Assembly (NCBI GenBank): GCA_002350765.1
Contig: DEFK01000007.1
Coordinates: 1 to 21,065 of the forward strand
Direction: 5' to 3'
From: Ruminococcaceae bacterium UBA2854
GTDB lineage: Bacteria; Bacillota; Clostridia; Oscillospirales; Acutalibacteraceae
DNA length: 21,065 nt
Shown: one piece after another, positions 1 through 6,481 of the stretch
Layout of the letters: the number at the start of each line of letters is the position of its first letter
How positions within the stretch are numbered: position 1 is the stretch's first letter
The notes under the pieces: model-generated
The model's database searches: none
The model's input: the letters and a program-made list of their open reading frames with translations, nothing else
Told to the model about the DNA's origin: nothing
Position numbers and translations under genes: made by a program

Positions 1-20
1 GGGCTTAGTGCGACAGCCCC
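1..20 (-). terminator. Probable terminator of serA, cut by the window edge
   Basis: A GGGCT/AGCCC stem with a 9-nt loop lies 20 bp past the serA stop codon in the direction of transcription. The expected T-run would fall outside the window, so this rests on the hairpin and its position only. Confidence 0.5.
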
Positions 21-40
21 TTAATATTTTTAAGCTTTGA

Positions 41-1183
41 TTACTTAATAACTCTAACCTTAATAACCTCGTCTAAGGCTTCTAACGCGGCAACGGATCC
101 GTCGTCGTTAGCGTCGGCGATAGCGTAGCCGTAAGCGCCTCTTGTCTTAGCCTCAATAGCCTTTAAGCCCTTAACGGCGGAGGTGATATTCTTAACAGTG
201 TCCTCGCCTGTCTTAAAGAGTACGCAGTAACGAACCTCGCCCGACTTAGCCATAGTTACGTTAGGATAGTTAACGGAGTTAACGATATTACCGTTCTCGA
301 TATACTCCTTAACCTGGTCAGCCGCCATAACAGCGCAGTTGTCTTCACTCTCGGGAGTAGAAGCGCCGAGGTGAGGTAAGCAGATTACGCCGTCCTCAGC
401 GAGAACCTCGTCCGTAGAGAAGTCGGTAACGTACTTCGCAACCTTACCGCTCTTAATACCATCGAGAACCGCCTGAGCGTTTACAAGACCGTCACGGCTG
501 TAGTTTAAGATACGAACGCCGTCCTTCATCTTAGCGATAGCGTCAGCGTCGATTAAATCTCTTGTAGCGTCCATAAGCGGAACGTGAACTGTAATATAAT
601 CGCTCTTTGTAAAGATATCGTCTAAGTTACCGTAAACCTTAATAGAAGGGTCGAGCTTTAACGCGTTATTAACCGCAAGGAACGGATCGTAACCGATAAC
701 CTTCATACCTAAAGCCACAGCGGCGTTAGCTACGAGAATACCGATAGCGCCGAGTCCTACAACGCCTAAGGTTTTTCCCATAATCTCGGGACCTACGAAC
801 TGGCCTTTGCCTTTTTCAGCCATTTTGCCGACAGCGTCGCCGTTACCCTTTAAGGTCTTAGCCCATTCGATACCCTCGACAACCTTTCTTGAGCTCAAGA
901 AAAGTCCAGCGAGTACGAGCTCTTTAACCGCGTTAGCGTTAGCTCCGGGAGTATTGAATACTACGATACCCTTATCGGCGCAAACGTCCTTGGGGATATT
1001 GTTAGTACCTGCTCCGCAGCGAGCAATCGCGAGTAAGCTCTCGGGCATTTCCATATCGTGCATAGAAGCGCTTCTTACGAGAACCGCGCTCGGATTCTCT
1101 ACAGCGTCTCCCACGTTATAGTTATCGCCGAGACGGCTTGTGCCGTTAGGCGAGATTTTGTTTAAAGTAAGTACGTTATACAT
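41..1183 (-). CDS. serA: D-3-phosphoglycerate dehydrogenase
   Basis: This cytosolic enzyme oxidises 3-phosphoglycerate to 3-phosphohydroxypyruvate with NAD, the first step of serine synthesis. The 380-aa protein has the D-isomer-specific 2-hydroxyacid dehydrogenase layout: a split substrate domain, then a Rossmann domain with GLGAIG near residue 143 and the adenosine-binding Asp in GYDP about 20 residues later. The substrate Arg is in NYSRDG and the catalytic His in CLPHLGAS. A short C-terminal segment (about 315-380) resembles an ACT domain but looks incomplete. The start is the ATG at 1183, preceded by GGAGG about 6 nt upstream. It follows serC on the same strand, but 222 bp of repeat-rich spacer separates them. 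The pairing with serC supports serine synthesis over other members of this dehydrogenase family. Confidence 0.93.
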   Translation of the reverse strand: MYNVLTLNKISPNGTSRLGDNYNVGDAVENPSAVLVRSASMHDMEMPESLLAIARCGAGTNNIPKDVCADKGIVVFNTPGANANAVKELVLAGLFLSSRKVVEGIEWAKTLKGNGDAVGKMAEKGKGQFVGPEIMGKTLGVVGLGAIGILVANAAVALGMKVIGYDPFLAVNNALKLDPSIKVYGNLDDIFTKSDYITVHVPLMDATRDLIDADAIAKMKDGVRILNYSRDGLVNAQAVLDGIKSGKVAKYVTDFSTDEVLAEDGVICLPHLGASTPESEDNCAVMAADQVKEYIENGNIVNSVNYPNVTMAKSGEVRYCVLFKTGEDTVKNITSAVKGLKAIEAKTRGAYGYAIADANDDGSVAALEALDEVIKVRVIK

Positions 1184-1199
1184 AATTTGCCTCCGTCAA

Positions 1200-1405
1200 A
1201 TTAGTTGATAATTGATAGTGGATAGTTGATAATTAAGGTCGAGAAGAAAACTTCATAAACAAACCACCTTATTTACCCGACCGAATTTCTATGCTTCGCA
1301 AGCGAAGCTTGCATATGAATTCTTTCGGGATAAAGAGGATATTAGTTATACCGAGCTGTCTGCTCGTCATTCATTCTCCATTCTCAATTCTCAATTTTCA
1401 ATTTA
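1200..1405. repeat. serC-serA spacer: low-complexity repeats and a dispersed hairpin repeat (copy A)
   Basis: Next to serA, 1200-1236 is a run of GTTGATAATTGATAG-like units. From about 1237 to 1340 there is a unit starting GGTCGAG that contains the perfect hairpin GCTTCGC-AA-GCGAAGC at 1293-1308, followed by ATTCTTTCGGGA. The same order of pieces recurs at 4990-5107. The serC-proximal end, 1372-1403, is a tandem run of CAATTCT-like units. No ORF or T-rich terminator is visible. Confidence 0.6.
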
Positions 1406-2488
1406 TTAAGCGTTTTCAGCCTCAAACTTCTTCATAAACTCAACGAGCTTTTCTACGCCCTCGATAGGCATAGCGTTGTAGATAGAAGCTCTCATACCGC
1501 CTACTGTACGGTGGCCTTTAAGGTTTACGAAGCCAGCGGCTGTCGCTTCCTTAACGAACTTAGCATCGAGATCAGCGTCGCCTGTAACGAACGGAACGTT
1601 CATAAGCGAACGGTCTTTCTTCTCTACAGTACCCTTGAACATCTTGCTTGAGTCAAGATAATCGTAAAGAATAGCGGCTTTCTTCTCGTTATACTTCTTC
1701 ATTTCCTCAAGTCCGCCCATATCCTTAATCCACTTAAAGATTTTACCGCAGATATAGATATCGTAGCAGGGAGGTGTATTATAAAGTGAACCCGCGTCAG
1801 CCTGAGTCTTATACTTCATCATTGTGGGAGTTCCCTCGAGAACATCGTCGGTGATTAAATCCTCGCGGATAATAACTACCTGTAAGCCCGCGGGACCCGC
1901 GTTCTTCTGTACGCCCGCGTAGATTACGCCGTACTTGGAAACGTCTACGGGCTCGGAAAGGAAGCATGAGCTTACATCCGAAACGAGCGGCTTACCCTTA
2001 GTATTCGGGAGCTCGTGGAACTTAGTACCGTAGATTGTATTATTTTCGCAGATATATACGTAGTCAGCGTCCTCGCTGATAGGAAGATCTGAGCAATCGG
2101 GAATATAAGAGAATGTCTTATCCTCGGAAGAAGCTATCTTATTAGCCTTGCCGTAAATCTGAGCCTCGGCGAAAGCTTTCTTAGCCCACTGACCTGTAAC
2201 GATATAGTCGGCAACCTTATTCTTCATAAGGTTCATCGGGATAGCCGCGAACTGTAAGCTCGCTCCGCCCTGAACGAAAAGAACCTTATAGTTCTCGGGA
2301 ATGTTCATAAGCTCGCGGAGGTCTTTCTCAGCGTCCTTGATAATATCGTCGAACCACTTTGAGCGGTGGCTCATCTCCATTACGGACATACCGCTGCCCT
2401 TATAATCGAGCATCTCCTCAGCGGCTTCTTTTAATACGGACTCGGGGATTACCGCCGGACCCGCGGAAAAGTTATATACTCTTGCCAT
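1406..2488 (-). CDS. serC: Phosphoserine aminotransferase
   Basis: This PLP enzyme converts 3-phosphohydroxypyruvate and glutamate to O-phosphoserine and 2-oxoglutarate, the second step of serine synthesis. The 360-aa length is normal for SerC. It begins with the family's YNFSAGPAVIP opening. Other marks are HRSKWF near residue 41, the phosphate-binding GGAS at 74-77, SDVSS at 170-174 and the PLP lysine K195 in VQKNAGPAG. The ATG at 2488 has AAAGGAG 8 nt upstream. A consensus promoter lies about 60 bp further up, so serC is probably the first gene of a serC-serA transcription unit. Nothing is broken or unusual. Confidence 0.96.
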   Translation of the reverse strand: MARVYNFSAGPAVIPESVLKEAAEEMLDYKGSGMSVMEMSHRSKWFDDIIKDAEKDLRELMNIPENYKVLFVQGGASLQFAAIPMNLMKNKVADYIVTGQWAKKAFAEAQIYGKANKIASSEDKTFSYIPDCSDLPISEDADYVYICENNTIYGTKFHELPNTKGKPLVSDVSSCFLSEPVDVSKYGVIYAGVQKNAGPAGLQVVIIREDLITDDVLEGTPTMMKYKTQADAGSLYNTPPCYDIYICGKIFKWIKDMGGLEEMKKYNEKKAAILYDYLDSSKMFKGTVEKKDRSLMNVPFVTGDADLDAKFVKEATAAGFVNLKGHRTVGGMRASIYNAMPIEGVEKLVEFMKKFEAENA

Positions 2489-2549
2489 TTCAATTACTCC
2501 TTTACATAAAAATATATAATATTATTAATTAACATCAACTAACTCTAAA

Positions 2550-2578
2550 ATTATACTCTTTTTCAGAAACATTGTCAA
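2550..2578 (-). promoter_or_regulatory. Sigma-A promoter of serC
   Basis: Read on the minus strand, TTGACA (2573-2578) and TATAAT (2550-2555) are both perfect consensus hexamers, separated by exactly 17 bp. The start site would give a leader of about 55 nt before serC. The leader is AT-rich, with no riboswitch fold that I can see. Confidence 0.9.
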
Positions 2579-2645
2579 TGATTTAACGATTAATAAAATA
2601 AGGTTATATGCGAAAAATTATAGTAAAATTAACAACTACTAAAGC

Positions 2646-2672
2646 AAAAAGGGCGATTAACGCCCTTTTTTT
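2646..2672 (-). terminator. Rho-independent terminator of pyrF (bidirectional)
   Basis: The stem GGGCG/CGCCC has a 5-nt loop and is flanked by A and T runs on both sides, so it can work on either strand. It sits 14 bp past the pyrF stop codon and also insulates the serC promoter. Confidence 0.85.
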
Positions 2673-2685
2673 ACAACTATCAGGT

Positions 2686-3609
2686 TTATTTCATTTCTCC
2701 GACTACCTTGCGGATATCGTCACGCATACGCAAAGCCTCGTTTCTCGCTTCTTTGGCGAAGTCCTTTTCAGTAGCGCCGTCAACCTTTTTCCAAGCGCAC
2801 ATAATACCGCGGCTGGAATTGATAACCGCGCCGATACCGTTCTTATCGAACGCATACTTAACGTCCTCGGCTCCGCCACCCTGAGCACCGTAACCTGGCA
2901 CTAAGAAGAATGTATGCGGAAGCTTCTCTCTGAGCTCTTTAAGCATTTCGGGATAGGTAGCTCCTACTACCGCGCCGACAGCGCTGTAGCCGCTCTTACC
3001 GCGCAGCTCCTCTCCCCAGCTTTCGCACATATCGCCCATAGTTTCATAAACGGTTTTATCGTCAATCTTTTTATCCTGGAGCTCGCCCGAGCTCGGGTTC
3101 GAGGTCTTTACGAGCACGAATATACTCTTATCCTTTTCGCCGCAGATTTTAAGCAGCGGATTTATACCGTCCGAGCCGAGATAGCCGTTAACGGTAAGCG
3201 CGTCGGCTGAGAACGCTTCAGCTTCCTCGCCGTCTATATCCGTTACGCCGAGGTGCGCCGTCGCGTAAGCCTGCATTGTAGTACCGATATCGTTTCGCTT
3301 TCCGTCGGTTATTACGTACATACCCTTGCTTTTAGCGTAGGCTATTGTTTCGGCTAACGCCTTAACGCCCTGCCAGCCGTACATCTCGTAGTAAGCCGCC
3401 TGCGGTTTGACCGCGGGTACAATATCGTACAGCGCGTCGATAAGCGCCTTATTAAACTCCAAAAGAGCCGCCGCCGCGCCGTCTAAGGTTTTACCGTACT
3501 TCTTAAAGCACTCGTCCTTAATAAACTCGGGTACATACTCTAGCTTAGGGTCTAATCCCGCGACAGTCGGGTTCTGATACTCAACAATTTTCTCAATCAA
3601 TCTAATCAT
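2686..3609 (-). CDS. pyrF: Orotidine 5'-phosphate decarboxylase (long type)
   Basis: This enzyme decarboxylates OMP to UMP, the last step of pyrimidine synthesis. From the ATG at 3609 it is 307 aa, the length of the long PyrF subfamily (type 2), not the usual 230-240 aa. Residues 18-21 are GLDP, 102-107 carry the catalytic DGKRND, and later come the phosphate-binding VPGYGAQGGG and INSSRG. The reading frame extends 21 nt further to a TTG at 3630, but that codon lies in the loop of a leader hairpin also found before the next gene upstream, where it is out of frame, so I prefer the ATG. The ribosome site is weak (GTGGAC, 10 nt upstream) and lies in that hairpin. pyrC is about 1.6 kb upstream on the same strand. 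Confidence 0.93.
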   Translation of the reverse strand: MIRLIEKIVEYQNPTVAGLDPKLEYVPEFIKDECFKKYGKTLDGAAAALLEFNKALIDALYDIVPAVKPQAAYYEMYGWQGVKALAETIAYAKSKGMYVITDGKRNDIGTTMQAYATAHLGVTDIDGEEAEAFSADALTVNGYLGSDGINPLLKICGEKDKSIFVLVKTSNPSSGELQDKKIDDKTVYETMGDMCESWGEELRGKSGYSAVGAVVGATYPEMLKELREKLPHTFFLVPGYGAQGGGAEDVKYAFDKNGIGAVINSSRGIMCAWKKVDGATEKDFAKEARNEALRMRDDIRKVVGEMK

Positions 3610-3610
3610 C

Positions 3611-3650
3611 TTTTTAATTGTCCACGTCAAGCGTGGATGTTCCTTTCTTA
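3611..3650 (-). promoter_or_regulatory. Hairpin leader before pyrF, shared with the aldolase gene
   Basis: On the minus strand the order is AAGAAAGGAAC, then the stem TCCACG, loop CTTGA, stem CGTGGA (3621-3637), then AATTAAAAAG and the ATG. The 3' arm contains the only ribosome-site-like sequence close to the start. Nearly the same block lies before the gene starting at 4745. Confidence 0.55.
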
Positions 3651-3654
3651 AATG

Positions 3655-3694
3655 TCATATCCCCCGTACGTTTAAACGTCTATGAAGTTTTGGA
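3655..3694. repeat. Dispersed intergenic repeat, copy 1 (partial)
   Basis: The block opens CATATCCCCCGTACGTTT and ends TATGAAGTTTTGGA. It matches 4790-4828 and 4895-4933, with small changes in the middle. It has no coding potential. The remaining 80 bp to the aldolase gene (3695-3773) is a pyrimidine-rich run of CTTAACT-like units. Confidence 0.7.
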
Positions 3695-3773
3695 TGAGGA
3701 GGATAAGTTCTGCGTTTTAACTCTTAACTTTTACCTTTTATCTCTTAACTCTTCATTCTTCACTCTTATCTGT

Positions 3774-4745
3774 TTAGTCTAAGTCAAACAGCTCATACCT
3801 GAAGTTTCTGTAATCCTTACGGTGTGCTTTCTGGAACGCGATAGCGGTACGCGGGTGGCTGTTACGCTGGCCTGTAATGATATACGGAATATCGAATCCC
3901 CACTGCACGCCCTGGTCCTTAAGAGCAATCATATAATTCTCGATATGGTCGAGAATAGGCTCGGGACGGTATTTCGGGTTTTTAAGGAAGCCGATAAGAA
4001 GCTCGCTTCGGCAGTTACCCGCGCCTCTGCCCATTCCCATAGCGGTAGCGTCAAGGTAGCTTACGCCCTCTTGAAGCGCGTCTATAGTATTCGCGAACGC
4101 GAGGCTCTGGTTATCGTGGGCGTGAATTCCTACCTGCTTGCCGTATTTATCGGCAATCTCGAGATACATCTGGGATGTACGTCTTATCTGCTCGGGATAG
4201 TACGCGCCGTAGCTGTCTACGATATAGAATGTATCAACAGGGCTTTCGCCGAACAAATCAAGCGCCGCTTTTAAATCCTCGGTTTTCTCTTTAGAGATAG
4301 CCATAATATTAATCGCGGTTTCGTAACCGAGCTTATGGAAATGCTCGATCATATCAATAGCTACGGGAACAGCGTTAACGTATGTGGCTACGCGGATTAA
4401 ATCAACAGGACTTTCATCCTTCGGACGGATATCGTTTTTATAGTCGCAGCGTCCGACATCAGCCATAACGGCTATTTTCATCGGCGAATCGTTCTCGCCT
4501 ACAATAGCGCGGATATCGTCGTCGTCGCAGAATTTCCACTTTCCGAATTTATCCACAGGGAAAATCTCCTTAGACGCCTTATAGCCGAACTCCATATAGT
4601 CGACGCCGGCTTTAATATTAGCTCTGTATAAATTTCTTACAAACTCATCAGTAAAGAAAAAGTCGTTACAAAGTCCTCCGTCACGAAGCGTAGCGTCAAG
4701 CACACGGACGTCGTGTCTTACGGACAACAAATTACCTTTTGACAT
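3774..4745 (-). CDS. DRE-TIM metallolyase (HMGL-like aldolase), substrate unknown
   Basis: The 323-aa protein belongs to the HMG-CoA lyase-like / DRE-TIM family, which includes 4-hydroxy-2-oxovalerate aldolase, isopropylmalate synthase and homocitrate synthase. The metal- and substrate-binding LDATLRDGG is at residues 16-24, the metal ligands are in IHAHDN, and the glycine loop is MGMGRGAGN. It is too short for a synthase with a regulatory domain. No acetaldehyde dehydrogenase (the usual partner of the hydroxyoxovalerate aldolase) is nearby, so the substrate cannot be assigned. The ATG at 4745 has GGAG 8 nt upstream, in the 3' arm of a hairpin. It lies between pyrC and pyrF, with repeat-filled gaps on both sides, so co-transcription is not certain. 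Confidence 0.8.
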   Translation of the reverse strand: MSKGNLLSVRHDVRVLDATLRDGGLCNDFFFTDEFVRNLYRANIKAGVDYMEFGYKASKEIFPVDKFGKWKFCDDDDIRAIVGENDSPMKIAVMADVGRCDYKNDIRPKDESPVDLIRVATYVNAVPVAIDMIEHFHKLGYETAINIMAISKEKTEDLKAALDLFGESPVDTFYIVDSYGAYYPEQIRRTSQMYLEIADKYGKQVGIHAHDNQSLAFANTIDALQEGVSYLDATAMGMGRGAGNCRSELLIGFLKNPKYRPEPILDHIENYMIALKDQGVQWGFDIPYIITGQRNSHPRTAIAFQKAHRKDYRNFRYELFDLD

Positions 4746-4785
4746 TTTTAATTCTCCACGTCAAGCGTGGACGTTCCTTTCTTAA
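4746..4785 (-). promoter_or_regulatory. Hairpin leader before the aldolase gene
   Basis: This has the same structure as the pyrF leader: AAGAAAGGAAC, the stem TCCACG-CTTGA-CGTGGA (4755-4771), then GAATTAAAA and ATG. Here the ribosome site GGAG overlaps the 3' arm, so pairing would hide it. Confidence 0.55.
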
Positions 4786-4789
4786 TATT

Positions 4790-4850
4790 CATATCCCCCG
4801 TACGTTATGTGTCCTATGAAGTTTTGGAGACTTGGGATACGTTCATCTAT
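4790..4850. repeat. Dispersed intergenic repeat, copy 2
   Basis: The block runs from CATATCCCCCGTACG through GTCCTATGAAGTTTTGGAGA to ATACGTTCATCTAT. It differs from copy 3 by only a few bases over about 60 bp. Confidence 0.8.
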
Positions 4851-4894
4851 ATAATAATAATTATTACCTTTTAACTCTTAACTCTTACCTAATC

Positions 4895-4954
4895 CATATA
4901 CCTCGTACGTTTGTGTCCTATGAAGTTTTGGAGACTTGGGATACGTTCATCTAT
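4895..4954. repeat. Dispersed intergenic repeat, copy 3
   Basis: This is a direct repeat of 4790-4850, about 105 bp away. The stretch GTCCTATGAAGTTTTGGAGA and the following ACTTGGGATACGTTCATCTA are identical in both. This copy lacks the hairpin leader part. Confidence 0.8.
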
Positions 4955-4989
4955 TTTTTAGTGGGAAGTGGTAAGTGATAAGTAATAAT

Positions 4990-5107
4990 GTCGAGTAGAT
5001 GGTATTATAAAGAAACAGCCTTTAATATTTCTATGCGCTTCGCGCAGCGAAATACAGATTCTGTCGGGAATCCGTTGTTATTTCTAAATCCGTTCTTTCT
5101 TCTCGAC
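4990..5107. repeat. GTCGAG/CTCGAC-bounded hairpin repeat (copy B)
   Basis: The block starts GTCGAG (4990) and ends CTCGAC (5107). Its middle has TATTTCTATGC, a GCTTCGCGC/GCGAA hairpin and ATTCTGTCGGGA. Copy A at about 1237-1340 has the same pieces in the same order, with ATTCTTTCGGGA. This suggests a small non-coding repeat family or a miniature mobile element. Confidence 0.5.
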
Positions 5108-5186
5108 TGCTGTACTGAGAACTGACTACTGAGAACTGTGAACTATAATGCTCAACATGATTACTCATTACATTCTCAATTCAAAT

Positions 5187-6452
5187 TTACGCGTCTTTAT
5201 ATACTATCCTGCCGTTAAGAATCGTATACTTAACTTTTCCGTATAATTCACGGTTTTTAAAAGGACAGTTTTTACTTTTTCCGTGGAGCTTATTTACATC
5301 CACGGTATACTTTTCATTCATATCGAAAAGCACGATATCGGCGGCGGCGCCGTTTGCGAGTGTACCCGCGTTTATATTTAATATCTCCGCGGGAGCTGTG
5401 CTCATTTTTTTAATCAGCTCATTTATCGTAAGAATTCCCGGTTTTACCAGGTTTGTTATTCCCGCTGAAAGCGAGGTTTCCATACCGATAGAACCGTTCG
5501 GCGCTTTTTCAAAGTCAGCCTTTTCCTCAACGGCGTGGGGAGCGTGGTCAGTAGCGATAGCGTCGATTGTACCGTCCTTTAAGCCTTCGATAATCTCTAT
5601 CCTGTCCTCCTCGCGGCGAAGCGGAGGATTCATTCTGAAATCGGCGTCACGCTTTAAAAGCTCCTGCTCGGTAAACGAGAAATAATGCGGGGCTGTTTCG
5701 CACGTTACCTTTACCCCGCGTTTCTTAGCGTCGCGAATCATTTTAACAGAGTTCTTAGTGCTTACGTGGCAGATATGAACAGGTACGTCGAACGCGTCCG
5801 CGAAAGCGACCTCTCGCTGAGCTCCGCAATCCTCGGCGGCGCAGGGTATTCCCTTAACGCCGAGCTCCCTCGATACCTCGCCCTCGTTCATTATTCCGCC
5901 GTCGGCTATCGGCAGGCTCTCGCAGTGAGCGGTCACCGCCATACCCAGCGTCGGCGCTTTTTTCATAGCGTCGATAAGCATTTTTATATCTTCAACGGGA
6001 CGTCCGTCGTCCGAAAGCGCGACAGCGCCCGCTTCTTTAAGCTCGTTTAAATCGGTAGGCTCTTTACTCATAAGACCTTTTGTAATACTCGCGGCGACGT
6101 ACACCTTAGCGTCGGCGTTTTCCGCCTTATCGAGAATATACTTAACCGTTTCGGCGTTATCCGCCGTGGGGTTGGTATTCGGCATAGCGAGCAGGCTCGT
6201 CACTCCGCCCGCAGCCGCGGCTTTACAACCCGAAATAATATCTTCCTTATAGGTCTGTCCCGGGTCACGGAGATGGACATGCATATCCACAAGCCCCGGC
6301 GCGGCTATAAGTCCGCTTCCGTCGATTATCTCGTCAGCGTTATCGAAAGAGCCGATACCCGCGATTTTTCCGTCCTCAATATAAATATCGGCGGTTTTAT
6401 CAATATTCCGCGACGGGTCAACAACTCTCGTGTTTTTTATAATTAAACTCAT
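5187..6452 (-). CDS. pyrC: Dihydroorotase (class I)
   Basis: This zinc enzyme closes N-carbamoyl-aspartate to dihydroorotate, the third step of pyrimidine synthesis. The 421-aa length and sequence fit the class I bacterial type. The metal-binding HVHLRDPGQ begins at residue 58; further ligands are in VTAHCES and ICHVSTKNS, and the catalytic Asp is in IATDHAPH. The substrate loop AMPNTNPT is present. A TTG at 6461 would add three residues, but the ATG at 6452 gives the normal MSLIIKN opening. No strong ribosome site is visible: the 30 bp before it are GTTGATAGTTGA-like repeats. The upstream gene ends 29 bp away, so read-through from it is likely. Confidence 0.94.
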   Translation of the reverse strand: MSLIIKNTRVVDPSRNIDKTADIYIEDGKIAGIGSFDNADEIIDGSGLIAAPGLVDMHVHLRDPGQTYKEDIISGCKAAAAGGVTSLLAMPNTNPTADNAETVKYILDKAENADAKVYVAASITKGLMSKEPTDLNELKEAGAVALSDDGRPVEDIKMLIDAMKKAPTLGMAVTAHCESLPIADGGIMNEGEVSRELGVKGIPCAAEDCGAQREVAFADAFDVPVHICHVSTKNSVKMIRDAKKRGVKVTCETAPHYFSFTEQELLKRDADFRMNPPLRREEDRIEIIEGLKDGTIDAIATDHAPHAVEEKADFEKAPNGSIGMETSLSAGITNLVKPGILTINELIKKMSTAPAEILNINAGTLANGAAADIVLFDMNEKYTVDVNKLHGKSKNCPFKNRELYGKVKYTILNGRIVYKDA

Positions 6453-6481
6453 AACTATCAACTTTCAACTATCAACTATTA

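Larger units (their letters stand above)
4746..5186. other. 441-bp spacer between pyrC and the aldolase gene: repeats, no gene
   Basis: Left to right it holds the hairpin leader, two copies of a 60-bp repeat (4790-4850 and 4895-4954) separated by a CTTAACT-rich stretch, a GTGGGAAGTGGTAAGTG run, the GTCGAG-bounded hairpin repeat (4990-5107), and short CTGAGAACTG repeats up to pyrC. I see no ORF, tRNA or strong terminator. Confidence 0.7.

Noticed and set aside
807..1121. Plus-strand open frames opposite serA and other core genes
   Set aside because: They mirror the codon bias of the real genes on the other strand and have no start signals or known domains.
3610..3630. A TTG start for pyrF giving seven more residues
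   Set aside because: The TTG lies in the loop of a repeated leader hairpin; in the other copy of the leader it is out of frame with its gene. The ATG at 3609 gives the normal start of the family.
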